Positions 25,515 through 33,810 are shown, counted from the stretch's first letter. The stretch is 35,656 nucleotides of DNA from DASCNA01 sp036011305 (GCA_036011305.1 DASCNA010000279.1:1-35656), one strand, 5' to 3'. Numbers and translations: made by a program. The notes: generated by a model from the letters alone, not told the origin.

Positions 25515-28251
25515 TAAACATACATCTGCTAAAGGTAAAATAATCATTACTCCTTTTGCATTGTTAATGATGAATATAGTAACTGTGGCCAGCTTGAGAA
25601 GCGTACTGCAGGTTTCGATGTATGGAACTATTTCAATAATTTACTATATACTTGCTGCAATCTTATATTTCTTGCCGATCTCTTTATTCACATATTATTT
25701 GACCTGCAGATCTCCTAAATCCTTAGGAATTTATGATTGGGTTAAAGAAGGATTTAACAGTAAAATCGGCTTTCTTGCAATATTTATTCAATGGTTTGTA
25801 GGAATAAGTTTATTTCCAATAATTGCAATTTTCTCCGCCACAAGTTTTGCATACGCAATTTCTAATACTACTCAACAGTTTGATTATTTAATGTCAAACA
25901 AACTTTATTTGTTAATATTTTCTTTAGTTCTTTATTGGCTTGCAGTGATAGTGAATTTAAAAGGTTTAAAAGCAATTGTAAAATTCTGTTATATTGGAGC
26001 TATATCTGGTTTTTTTATATCTTCACTTATTATAATTGTCATAGGCATAGTTGATAATAAAATAGAAGCAAATAATTTATCATTATTTAATTTATCAAGT
26101 TTTAATATTTTTCAAGGCATATCCAATCCAGGCAAACTAGCTGTAATTCTTGGGATATTTCAGGCGTTTACAGGACTTGAAATCAGCTCTGTCTATGGAT
26201 CTAACTTAAAAAATCCCAGAAAGACCTACCCATGGCTGATACTATCTACAACTGTTATTGTATTAGTTGTTTTTATTTTAACATCTCTGGCATTTTCTAT
26301 CATATTACCAAGAAACGAATTTGACTACAATTCAGGCTTCATAGGAGTCCTTAAATATATGAACTCAATACCCCATCTGGCTATTTACGGTAAATTGTTA
26401 GGTTTATTACTTGTTATAGGGATATTCGGGAGTATCTGCGCATGGATTAACGGTCCAAATAGAGGAATACTAAAATCTGCTAAAGATGAAATAGTACCCA
26501 AGTATTTCAAAAAGACAAACAATAACGGAGCTCCTTCTAATATTATTCTTGTACAGGGAGTGATAGTGTCTCTTATAATCATAGCAATTACCCTTCAGCC
26601 TAAAGTTTATCATAATTATTTTATGCTTAATGTATTTTCCAGCAGCACTTACCTGATTATGTATATTATTATGTTCAGTGCCGGAATGAAAATACTGAGC
26701 AGAGACAGAACTGTAAAAAAAATATACAAAAAATATATTCTACCAGTTGGCGGAACTGTGGCAATTTTGGTTTCCATGGCATTAATAATTTTAGGTTTAA
26801 TAACATCCAACCTTAATGTAACAATTCAGTCTCACAAAATATACTTTCTCATGTTTCAGTTTGTGGGATTCATTATCATAGTCTGTATACCGATAATAAT
26901 TTATAATAAAATGATTCATTCTATTATTTTTTATCAATCTGATAACACAACAAATGAGAGAAAAAACATAGCCACAATGCTGGTTATCCTAGGAATAGTA
27001 TTCTACTTTTCTAAGTATATTTTAAATATTATTATTTCGAATCATCTTGACACTGCCCATTACGGAGCTTTTGCATTTTATACTAGAATTATAATCTTTG
27101 CTTCAATGATTCTGCTGCTGGGTACCAGTAACTCAGCACAGAAATATCTGGCAAAATACTTTAACAGCAAAGATAAACTTAAGGTTAGATATTTTGTTGC
27201 ATGGAATATTGAAACTGTATTTATGACATCAGTTATCTTTTCAATTATACTTATAATTATCTACATGACTTCTTATATTTTTGACATTGCAACCGGTTAC
27301 TTTATTCTATATCTGGCAATCACGCCTGTTTATGCTTTAGGCGTTTTATTTTCAAACTATATTTTAAGCAATAAATGGCCTGTACTTTTTTACTTCTTTA
27401 GAAAAATGGCTCTTTATATGATTTTAATCATACTGACCGCTTTGGCTCTGTTTCTTTTCGATATAAAATTAAGCTTGGCAAATATTGCTTTAATGATATT
27501 AATAACCAGTATAATAATTATTATTAGTGAATTAACCTATATTATAAAAATTTTCAGAGAATATGAAATTCTCAAGTTTGAACGGTTTTTATTTGAAGAA
27601 AATTCATTAATAACCAATTCCAAAAAAAAATGGCTCAGTGACTCTTTGAAGTTCTCTGGAATTCAAATCTTAAACGGTGCATTATGGACAGTGGATTTTT
27701 TCATAGTTGAAGCATTCTGTCATAACAGAAAAGATATAGGCCACTACGCCGCAATACTTGTAATTACAAATATCCTTTTAGTTATACCAAGTTCAATAAC
27801 CTCTTTAATAGCACCTAGGATAAGCACACTAGTTACAAATAAAAAATATCACGATCTGCAATACAGTCTGAATATTATTAATCTCATAAATATGATAGCT
27901 CTTTTTATAACAACAACAATTATATTTCTCCTTGCCAATAACCTGTTAGCAGTATTTGGAAAAACATTCACAAACGTAGACCTTCCGTTTAAAATTCTTT
28001 GCTTTGCATTTTTAATAAAATCAATATTTACTCCCCAGACTAAAATACTTTCATTAATTAAAACAAACTCGCAACTCGGCATAAGTATAGGTGAAATTGT
28101 CATTGTTATAATTTCAGGATGTCTTTTAACTTATCATTACGGTTTGACCGGTATTTCAATAGCTATACTTATTTCTGTTATATATAAATCAATAATAACA
28201 TATATATTCCTGAAAAAAGAAATTCCTGTAAAAAGTTTAATTATAATATAA
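25501..28251 (+). CDS. Fusion: APC-family (GadC-like) amino-acid permease + polysaccharide/lipid flippase-like domain
   Basis: 916 residues, all membrane-spanning. Residues about 10-465 form an APC-superfamily transporter resembling glutamate/GABA antiporters: LLMMNIVTVASLR in the first helix, GIYDWVKEGF after helix 2, FTGLEISSVYGSNLKNPRKTYPW in the middle, and a GPNRGILKSAKDE segment. After a short hydrophilic linker (about 472-488), residues about 490-910 form a second 12-helix-like unit resembling Wzx/MATE/MVF flippases (SNHLDTAHYGAFAFYTRI...; SLKFSGIQILNGALWTVDFFIVE...). The frame is continuous with no stop or frameshift. It overlaps the MFS gene by 14 bp. Each half is recognised by pattern, not by search; functional coupling is inferred. 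Confidence 0.75.
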   Translation: MKFFNKHTSAKGKIIITPFALLMMNIVTVASLRSVLQVSMYGTISIIYYILAAILYFLPISLFTYYLTCRSPKSLGIYDWVKEGFNSKIGFLAIFIQWFVGISLFPIIAIFSATSFAYAISNTTQQFDYLMSNKLYLLIFSLVLYWLAVIVNLKGLKAIVKFCYIGAISGFFISSLIIIVIGIVDNKIEANNLSLFNLSSFNIFQGISNPGKLAVILGIFQAFTGLEISSVYGSNLKNPRKTYPWLILSTTVIVLVVFILTSLAFSIILPRNEFDYNSGFIGVLKYMNSIPHLAIYGKLLGLLLVIGIFGSICAWINGPNRGILKSAKDEIVPKYFKKTNNNGAPSNIILVQGVIVSLIIIAITLQPKVYHNYFMLNVFSSSTYLIMYIIMFSAGMKILSRDRTVKKIYKKYILPVGGTVAILVSMALIILGLITSNLNVTIQSHKIYFLMFQFVGFIIIVCIPIIIYNKMIHSIIFYQSDNTTNERKNIATMLVILGIVFYFSKYILNIIISNHLDTAHYGAFAFYTRIIIFASMILLLGTSNSAQKYLAKYFNSKDKLKVRYFVAWNIETVFMTSVIFSIILIIIYMTSYIFDIATGYFILYLAITPVYALGVLFSNYILSNKWPVLFYFFRKMALYMILIILTALALFLFDIKLSLANIALMILITSIIIIISELTYIIKIFREYEILKFERFLFEENSLITNSKKKWLSDSLKFSGIQILNGALWTVDFFIVEAFCHNRKDIGHYAAILVITNILLVIPSSITSLIAPRISTLVTNKKYHDLQYSLNIINLINMIALFITTTIIFLLANNLLAVFGKTFTNVDLPFKILCFAFLIKSIFTPQTKILSLIKTNSQLGISIGEIVIVIISGCLLTYHYGLTGISIAILISVIYKSIITYIFLKKEIPVKSLIII

Positions 28252-28285
28252 TTTATTAAAGAAGAATATTTATTGGAATTTAAAA

Positions 28286-28305
28286 ATGGTGGAGCATAGC
28301 GGATT
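28286..28305 (-). repeat. tRNA-Ala 3'-end fragment (putative att site, left)
   Basis: ATGGTGGAGCATAGCGGATT is identical to 30359-30378, which is the 3' 19 nt (half T-loop, T-stem, acceptor, CCA) of the intact tRNA-Ala plus one flanking base. Similarity extends outward to 26 nt with one mismatch. Rightwards it diverges, leaving only a degenerate CGG-ATTTACT-CCG T-arm. It is in the same orientation as the intact gene, making a direct repeat about 2.07 kb apart, the layout left by site-specific integration into a tRNA gene. Confidence 0.75.
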
Positions 28306-28484
28306 TACTCCGATAAAAAATATTTTTTCTGCCGTTGTAATTTTTTAATCTTTACACTAATAATGATTTCATTTTAACTTTTGCATCTTAACATTGATAT
28401 AATAACTTGAATTATATTTGTTATATAGCTATCAATATTTTATATAAAATTGTTTTAGGTCATTAAGTTTAACTTTCATAATAA

Positions 28485-28498
28485 TTGTTTAGACACAT
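28485..28498 (+). repeat. Inverted repeat, left copy (abutting a start codon)
   Basis: TTGTTTAGACACAT ends immediately before the ATG of the GT-C-like gene. Its reverse complement ATGTGTCTAAACAA matches 30286-30299 (ATGTGCCTAAACAA) at 13 of 14 positions. A nearby TTAATAA is also shared in inverted orientation. With one mismatch in AT-rich DNA some chance of coincidence remains. Confidence 0.45.
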
Positions 28499-30097
28499 AT
28501 GGTTATTAATACTCTGAACTTTAATAAAAATAAACATCTAATATTTCTATCCGTATCATTTATAATTACTTATCTATTTTTTATCTATATCCGTTTAGTA
28601 ATTGTGCCACTAGGTGCCGATTTTGGAACAGATGTTTACTATCATATAAGGGTTAGTGACATTTTTCCATTCGTTGCAACAACGCAAAAATTCCCCTGGA
28701 CAGAGATGTCAATTTGGAAACATAGTTTCTACGATAAAGAACTTGGTTTTCATGCTGTAATATATGTTTTAAGATTATTAAGCAGCTTTTTAGGAATATC
28801 CCTAAATGCACCATTCCATTTCATAAATTTTATTCTTGTATTCTTTGTTTTATTAACAATGTCCATTGGTGGTTATATTTATTGCAAATCAGCAAGCTTT
28901 TTAATACCTCCCTTATATTTATTTATTGCACCTATTTCAATTCAAAGACTAATTTGTATTCGACCTTTCATTTTTTCAGTAATCATATTTATTACGATAG
29001 TTTTTATCTTATTATCTAGATTGAAACTCAAGACTAAATGTATTTTTATGTTCTTCATTGGATGGCTATATGTTTTATTTTATTCAGTGCCTCACCTTAT
29101 CATTATCCCAGTAACGATTTATTGTGTAGTACGTATTTTATATGAAAGAAGTTACAAATCTTTATTAACTCTATTTCTATTACTTTGCTCAACTTTTGGC
29201 ATAGCAGTTGGCTTATGCATTCACCCCCAATTTCCAAGTACTTTTACAGGGTGGTATGTTATGGCATTTCTTATAATAAAACAGGCTTTAGGCTTGGGTG
29301 CTAATGACATTATGATAGGACTTGGCATACGTCCTCCAGACTTATTGACAATAGTATATAATATACCATTTCTTTTGATTTCTATTTTTTACATGTTTTT
29401 TTTCTTCATCACAAAAAAGAAGACAATTGAACAATGGTTCTTACTTATTTTACAGCTAGTTTTGATATCTGGTTATTTTTGTAACCAAAGATTTAGTGAA
29501 TATGCAATACCCATAATCATTTTTAACTTTTCATACGCTGTTTTTAATTACAAGAACTTTATACTTAATTCAAAAATTTGTAGGTTTATTGATACATGGA
29601 AATATGCATTAATTATTATATTTCTTTTGATTGCCATTCCATTTAATAAATTCATTTTAAAACATTCAGTTTTTTACCCACCTTTATATGACTACGGACG
29701 ATGGGCATCTGAAAACTTGAAACCAGGAACATATGTTGCATTATTACGTTGGCATAATTTTGGTAGAGCATTTTATGTAGCAAGTCAGTACTCATATTCT
29801 ACAGCTCTTGATCCTATGTATTCTTATTTTATCTATCCTGAAAGAACAAAAAAAATAGAAAGATTTATAACAGGGAAAATCTTACTGACTCCTGAAGAAT
29901 TAGCTGAATTATTTGGAACCAATTTATTATATATTTCAATGAGGGGGGATTTGCCATTTGCTGAATATCTAATATATTGCGGAGCAGTAATACTTTATAG
30001 TGATAAACAGGGATGCCTTCTTGAATTAACTAAATCTAATTCCTTTATTCAACCGCGACCAAAGCCTCCAAAACTTCAGTTCCTAGGAGATGTATAG
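28499..30097 (+). CDS. GT-C-fold-like multipass membrane glycosyltransferase (hypothetical)
   Basis: 532 residues. About 11-12 hydrophobic segments fill residues 13-385, followed by a soluble C-terminal domain (about 390-532). An acidic residue in the first extracytoplasmic loop, Asp45 in GTDVYYHIR, resembles the D-x-Y-x-H pattern of STT3/AglB-type GT-C enzymes, suggesting a polyprenyl-linked-sugar transferase. The rest is not recognised. There is no clear Shine-Dalgarno; the ATG directly follows one arm of an inverted repeat. It is the only gene between the two tRNA-Ala-derived direct repeats, so it may be mobile-element cargo. Confidence 0.6.
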   Translation: MVINTLNFNKNKHLIFLSVSFIITYLFFIYIRLVIVPLGADFGTDVYYHIRVSDIFPFVATTQKFPWTEMSIWKHSFYDKELGFHAVIYVLRLLSSFLGISLNAPFHFINFILVFFVLLTMSIGGYIYCKSASFLIPPLYLFIAPISIQRLICIRPFIFSVIIFITIVFILLSRLKLKTKCIFMFFIGWLYVLFYSVPHLIIIPVTIYCVVRILYERSYKSLLTLFLLLCSTFGIAVGLCIHPQFPSTFTGWYVMAFLIIKQALGLGANDIMIGLGIRPPDLLTIVYNIPFLLISIFYMFFFFITKKKTIEQWFLLILQLVLISGYFCNQRFSEYAIPIIIFNFSYAVFNYKNFILNSKICRFIDTWKYALIIIFLLIAIPFNKFILKHSVFYPPLYDYGRWASENLKPGTYVALLRWHNFGRAFYVASQYSYSTALDPMYSYFIYPERTKKIERFITGKILLTPEELAELFGTNLLYISMRGDLPFAEYLIYCGAVILYSDKQGCLLELTKSNSFIQPRPKPPKLQFLGDV

Positions 30098-30140
30098 AGC
30101 TACCTAATTTACTAGGTTTAAGAATTCCTTGTTTAACATA

Positions 30141-30190
30141 ATTTTCGTTCGTACTCCTATGTTTTTATCGTTACCAGTAACGAACAAAAT
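30141..30190. repeat. Imperfect inverted repeats downstream of the GT-C-like gene
   Basis: Arm 30141-30154 (ATTTTCGTTCGTAC) pairs imperfectly with 30177-30190 (GTAACGAACAAAAT). Nested at the right is TCGTTAC-CA-GTAACGA (30168-30183), which shares its second half and would form an alternative hairpin. Neither is followed by a T-tract, so termination is doubtful; a protein-binding site in the island's right end is possible. Confidence 0.45.
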
Positions 30191-30285
30191 TCTCACAACT
30201 ATTAAGATTAAAAATCAAAGCAAATTTTTTCAAACCTTAATAATTGCTATTTTTTATATACATATGTTACTTTAATAAATGGGGA

Positions 30286-30299
30286 CATGTGCCTAAACA
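30286..30299 (-). repeat. Inverted repeat, right copy
   Basis: ATGTGCCTAAACAA is the inverted partner (13/14) of 28485-28498. It sits in the sequence AATGGGGACATGTGCC, whose GGGGACA...CC look recalls REP-type elements associated with Y1 transposases; no such gene is present. Confidence 0.45.
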
Positions 30300-30359
30300 A
30301 AACAGAAACAAAATCTGACTTTATTTTTTGTAAGTCGTTGCTTTCAGAGGAGTTAAATA

Positions 30360-30436
30360 TGGTGGAGCATAGCGGATTCGAACCGCTGACCCTCACACTG
30401 CCAGTGTGATGCTCTAGCCAACTGAGCTAATGCCCC
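30360..30436 (-). tRNA. tRNA-Ala (anticodon GGC)
   Basis: Read on the minus strand: acceptor GGGGCAT pairs with ATGCTCC including the G3:U70 wobble that identifies tRNA-Ala, D arm GCTCAGTTGGCTAGAGC, anticodon stem TCACA/TGTGA around CTGGCAG (anticodon GGC), variable GGGTC, T arm AGCGG-TTCGAAT-CCGCT, discriminator A and encoded CCA. A second copy of its 3' end lies at 28286-28305. Confidence 0.96.
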
Positions 30437-30524
30437 ATATTAAAGCAGAAAAAATAATTTAATATTGCATACTGTATTTTCAAGCCGATTTAATACATAA
30501 ACCAATTAAGTTTGCAAGTGAAAA

Positions 30525-31781
30525 TTATTGAAATATCTCGTCAAGACTTGTTTCTTCCCCTGTTTGAGGATCAATCACCACTGTATTTTTGTAAGCTTTT
30601 TCTACCAGTTCATCAATATCAAGATGTTTCTCTCCGTTCAATATCATCTTTCTCGGGGCGCCTGTACTTGGATTTGAAGGTGAAAAAACTGTACAGCTGT
30701 CCGGAACCTGTTCTTTAGATAATTCAAAAGTTCCTATTTTCTCTGCTATATTCATAATATCAATTTTATCTGCACCTATCAACGGTCTGAGAACAAGCAT
30801 ATCGATAGCACTGTCAATATTAGCAAGATTCACTATTGTCTGGCTGGCGACCTGTCCAACAGATTCTCCTGTTACTAATGCTTTATTTCCATTGAGCAAT
30901 GCTATTTTTTCTGCAACTCTAAACATTATTCTTCTATAATGTATTGTCCTAAATGTTTCATAAACTCCAGCACAGATATCTTTCTGTACTTCAAGCAGAT
31001 TACAGACAAAAAGCCTTCTCTCTCCCTGAAATTTATTTAACTGTATTGCAAGATTTTTTATTTTATCAACAGTTGCTTCAGGTGTAAACGGATAACTGTG
31101 AAAAGAAATATAATCAACAAAAACTCCTCTTCTCATCATCGTATACGAAGAAACAGGAGAATCAAACCCACCGGATAACAGTGATAAAACAGGAGGATTA
31201 CTACCGCTCGGCAATCCTCCCTGCCCTCTTTCCTTTGTATAAAAAATGTATGAATACTCTTCATGTATTTCACAGTAAACTGTAACATCGGCTTTTTTAA
31301 GGTTAACGGATAAATCTGTATATTTAGCCAGCACCAAATCTGCTAAGGCTATTTCAGTATCTTTAGTAGATAAAGGAAATTCTTTATAAGATCTTCTTAC
31401 TCTCACTCTAAAAGTTAATTTTTTATTGCTTTCATTTCCTGCAGAAAAAATAATATTATTAACAGTCTGATCGACAGTATTTAATATTTGCGTAATATCA
31501 GATGGAATTTTTATAGAAAATGAATAGGAATCTAAACCAAAAACATAATTTAAAGCAATTGAAATTTTAGATATTTCTTCTTCTCTAAATGCTCTTTCAT
31601 CTTTTAAATGTATTAAAATTCTGCCTCTTATTTTTCTTACGACAATATTATCTATACAGTTTATTAATTTAGCTATCCTTGTTATCAGGTACTGCTCGAA
31701 TCTCCATCTATTTTTACCTTTTAAAGCAATTTCACTGTATCGGCAGAAAACTACATTATATTCTATTTCATTATATGTCAC
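30525..31781 (-). CDS. thiI: tRNA 4-thiouridine sulfurtransferase ThiI (no rhodanese domain)
   Basis: 418 residues: N-terminal ferredoxin-like/THUMP region (about 1-175) and PP-loop ATP pyrophosphatase domain with SGGFDS at 203-208, FHSYPFTPE, and a late Cys363 (VPDSCTVFSP). It makes 4-thiouridine at tRNA position 8 and may supply sulfur for thiamine. The C-terminal rhodanese domain of E. coli ThiI is absent, as in many bacteria. The start is GTG at 31781, supported by GAGGTGAT about six bases upstream. Confidence 0.93.
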   Translation of the reverse strand: MTYNEIEYNVVFCRYSEIALKGKNRWRFEQYLITRIAKLINCIDNIVVRKIRGRILIHLKDERAFREEEISKISIALNYVFGLDSYSFSIKIPSDITQILNTVDQTVNNIIFSAGNESNKKLTFRVRVRRSYKEFPLSTKDTEIALADLVLAKYTDLSVNLKKADVTVYCEIHEEYSYIFYTKERGQGGLPSGSNPPVLSLLSGGFDSPVSSYTMMRRGVFVDYISFHSYPFTPEATVDKIKNLAIQLNKFQGERRLFVCNLLEVQKDICAGVYETFRTIHYRRIMFRVAEKIALLNGNKALVTGESVGQVASQTIVNLANIDSAIDMLVLRPLIGADKIDIMNIAEKIGTFELSKEQVPDSCTVFSPSNPSTGAPRKMILNGEKHLDIDELVEKAYKNTVVIDPQTGEETSLDEIFQ

Positions 31782-31986
31782 TTAATCACCTCTATAATTC
31801 TGAGCAGTTTTTAATTTGAATTTAAAATACATTATTTTGTTTACTAAACAAATATTTTAATTTTTACAATTATATATTTATGATCATATTATTCATTATC
31901 CGGCAAAACTTTTAATCATTAAGAGTTTAAAAAATACTAAAACTCTACCTAAATAGATTATTTTCCATAATATATGTATAAACTTT
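31782..31986. other. Unannotated AT-rich gap between thiI and the first TolC unit
   Basis: About 205 bp, very AT-rich, holding the thiI ribosome site at its left edge and presumably the thiI promoter. No ORF, RNA or strong hairpin was recognised. Right of it the conserved promoter and leader of the duplicated unit begin. Confidence 0.5.
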
Positions 31987-31987
31987 A

Positions 31988-32017
31988 TTGATTTTCTACC
32001 CCCTTATCCCTTAAAAT
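31988..32017 (+). promoter_or_regulatory. Promoter of the first TolC-family gene
   Basis: TTGATT (31988-31993) and TAAAAT (32012-32017), spacer 18 bp. Both hexamers and spacer length are identical in the second unit (33811-33840), while sequence upstream of each is unrelated, so the duplicated block begins at the promoter. Confidence 0.65.
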
Positions 32018-32118
32018 TTAAATAGGTTGCGATCCATACCTGTTTCTACAGGAGAGCAAACCTGACATATAAGAAGATATAAAATCAACTATAAATTTAA
32101 ATTAGAGAGGAGATGGAT
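32018..32118 (+). promoter_or_regulatory. Conserved structured leader of the first TolC unit
   Basis: About 95-nt leader. AGGTTGC near 32023 can pair with GCAAACCT (one bulged A), enclosing an inner hairpin CCTGT-TTCT-ACAGG. The block GGTTGCGATCCAT and the stretch GTTTCTACAGGAGAGCA are kept in the second unit, but both stems are broken there, so the fold is not supported by covariation. No known riboswitch was recognised. Confidence 0.4.
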
Positions 32119-33534
32119 GTGAGGCTATTGAAATTTACTGCATATGCGTTCGGTTGTGCGCTATTTGTTATTTCTTCAGGCTGCGTATCTTATAAACCGC
32201 CGCCGGCTGTCATTCATGCAGATAACTATACTGCAGAAAGTGAAAGTGAACAGCGAAGATTACCGGCCGATAACAGTGTGCTCACCGTTAATGAAGCAGT
32301 TAATATTGCACTGGCTAACAACCCTACTTACCAAATCGCCAGGCTGACTATGGTAAGCGCCTATGCATTGTACTATAAGTCCCTTTCAGTATTTTCTCCA
32401 ACTCTGGGGATAAATTACGGTCAAACATGGACACAGGGGCGTTCATCAGGAAATTCAAGAGGCACCAGAGGTAATTCTTCTACCGGGTATTTAGGTATGA
32501 ACTATACTGCTTTTAACGGGATGCAGGACGTATTCGGCGCTTTAAATGCAGTAGCAACTGCAAAGCAAAATGAATACGCCTACCGTAACGCACGAAGGGT
32601 ACTGGTAAGAGCAACAAGAGTTCAGTATTATACAGTATTGCTTGATAGAGCAAATATACAGATTGCCCTGGGTAATGAAATCTTCCAGGAACAGATGGTT
32701 AATGACGAACAATTGAAATATGATGCTGGAGCCACTTCTCTCAGCCAAGTATTAAACTTTAAAATTGATCGTAATGATGCACAGACGGCATTAATTAAAA
32801 ACAAAGCTGACTATCAGATAGACCGTTATTTACTTGCTCAGTACATGGGACTTACCACCGCAAACATACCGCCTGAAGTTAGATTTCCTCCAATAGAAGT
32901 AGTTGCTAACAGTGAATTCTCCATGGGAGTTGAATTTTATCTAGATCTGGCTATTAACCAACGGCCCGACTTGAGAGCTGAGAAAGAAGCACTTAAAGCT
33001 GCAAAATATGCCCTTTATCAGTCCTGGGGTGCATTCTCACCAACTGTTGATATAAGCATGGATTATGGATTCAGTGCAGGCGTGGGCGGATCTGGGGCCA
33101 TGGGTGGGGCAATGGCTCCTACAGGTCCTGATGGAAGTAATACATACAATTACGGCTGGGCTGCCAACTGGTCATTATGGGAAGGCGGAAGCAGAATATT
33201 TAATGTCAGATCCAACATGGCACTATATGATGCACAGAAAGAAACTTTGCTCCAAAGATGGATTGATGTAGTAACATCGGTTAGGCAGTGGTATGTGCAT
33301 CTTAATATGTCAATAGCCGTAAGAAAAATACAGGCTCAGACCCTTCAGTTGGCAAGACAGCGTCGTGATCTTGTAAGAGAGGAATACAACGCAGGCAATC
33401 AAGACATAGCGACTCTTAATCAGGCACAGTTGAATCTGATAAGATCTGAGACTGATTACGTAACGGCAGTTATCAGTGTTGCTAAGGACAGAGCCAGACT
33501 GGCAGCCGCATGCGGTGGCTTAAAAGATTTATAA
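32119..33534 (+). CDS. TolC-family outer-membrane efflux lipoprotein, copy 1
   Basis: 471 residues from GTG. Signal peptide MRLLKFTAYAFGCALFVISSGC with lipobox Cys22 and then SYKPPP, followed by an OEP domain repeated twice: first half begins LTVNEAVNIALANNPTYQIA, second half near ANSEFSMGVEFYLDLAINQRPDL. Tyr/Gly/Asn-rich beta segments (GINYGQTWTQGRSSGNSRG; YGFSAG...GPDGSNTYNYGW) would form the barrel. GTG 32119 is chosen because AGGAG (32108-32112) lies six bases upstream; ATG 32113 would abut the ribosome site. It would serve as exit duct for a tripartite pump or type I secretion, but no inner-membrane partner is adjacent. Confidence 0.88.
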   Translation: MRLLKFTAYAFGCALFVISSGCVSYKPPPAVIHADNYTAESESEQRRLPADNSVLTVNEAVNIALANNPTYQIARLTMVSAYALYYKSLSVFSPTLGINYGQTWTQGRSSGNSRGTRGNSSTGYLGMNYTAFNGMQDVFGALNAVATAKQNEYAYRNARRVLVRATRVQYYTVLLDRANIQIALGNEIFQEQMVNDEQLKYDAGATSLSQVLNFKIDRNDAQTALIKNKADYQIDRYLLAQYMGLTTANIPPEVRFPPIEVVANSEFSMGVEFYLDLAINQRPDLRAEKEALKAAKYALYQSWGAFSPTVDISMDYGFSAGVGGSGAMGGAMAPTGPDGSNTYNYGWAANWSLWEGGSRIFNVRSNMALYDAQKETLLQRWIDVVTSVRQWYVHLNMSIAVRKIQAQTLQLARQRRDLVREEYNAGNQDIATLNQAQLNLIRSETDYVTAVISVAKDRARLAAACGGLKDL

Positions 33535-33556
33535 TTTTATTTTATATCTAATCTTA

Positions 33557-33581
33557 GGCTCGCACTTCGCGAGCCTTTTTT
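33557..33581 (+). terminator. Intrinsic terminator after TolC copy 1
   Basis: GGCTCGC (33557-33563) / GCGAGCC (33569-33575), loop ACTTC, followed by TTTTTT. Same loop and position as the terminator of copy 2, with one compensatory pair change. Confidence 0.92.
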
Positions 33582-33809
33582 AATGTAATGTTTTGAATAA
33601 ATATAAGCTAATTAGGTAATTAATTTATAATAGTATCCAACTCTCCATATGATACATAATTTTTTCTAAAATCAACTTTTAGGTATTAAGCAGATTTATA
33701 TTGAAAAATTTTCATCCATGCATCGTATATAAAATACTCAACTCTTTTGTACAATGTTGTTTAAATCAGTGAAATCTCTCATTTAATTTACAAAAATTAA
33801 AGAAACACC
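33582..33809. other. Spacer between the two TolC units
   Basis: About 230 bp of AT-rich DNA with no ORF, RNA gene or strong hairpin recognised. It has no evident counterpart upstream of copy 1, so it is the junction of the tandem duplication or later insertion. Confidence 0.5.
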
Positions 33810-33810
33810 A

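Larger units (their letters stand above)
28306..30378. mobile_element. Putative mini genomic island integrated at tRNA-Ala
   Basis: About 2.07 kb bounded by direct repeats of the tRNA-Ala 3' end (28286-28305 and 30359-30378). It carries a single GT-C-like membrane protein gene, an internal inverted-repeat pair (28485-28498, 30286-30299) and an imperfect hairpin (30141-30190). No integrase, excisionase or transposase ORF is present, so it would be a remnant, a satellite mobilised in trans, or a cargo-only insertion. The repeat geometry is seen directly; mobility is inferred. Confidence 0.5.

Noticed and set aside
28286..28320. A second tRNA-Ala gene
   Set aside because: Only the 3' 19 nt match; the D and anticodon arms are missing and the T-arm is altered, so it cannot fold as a tRNA.
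28311..28330. Terminator at the AAAAAATATTTTTT palindrome
   Set aside because: The stem is A-T only and lacks a GC-containing stem before the T-run; too weak to call.
32030..32075. c-di-GMP (GEMM) riboswitch in the TolC leader
   Set aside because: ACAGGAGAGCAAACC in copy 1 loosely recalls the GEMM core, but copy 2 lacks GCAAACC and the second helix is absent.
32144..32347. Alternate-frame ORFs inside the TolC genes
   Set aside because: They are short frames within conserved OEP coding sequence, without their own ribosome sites.
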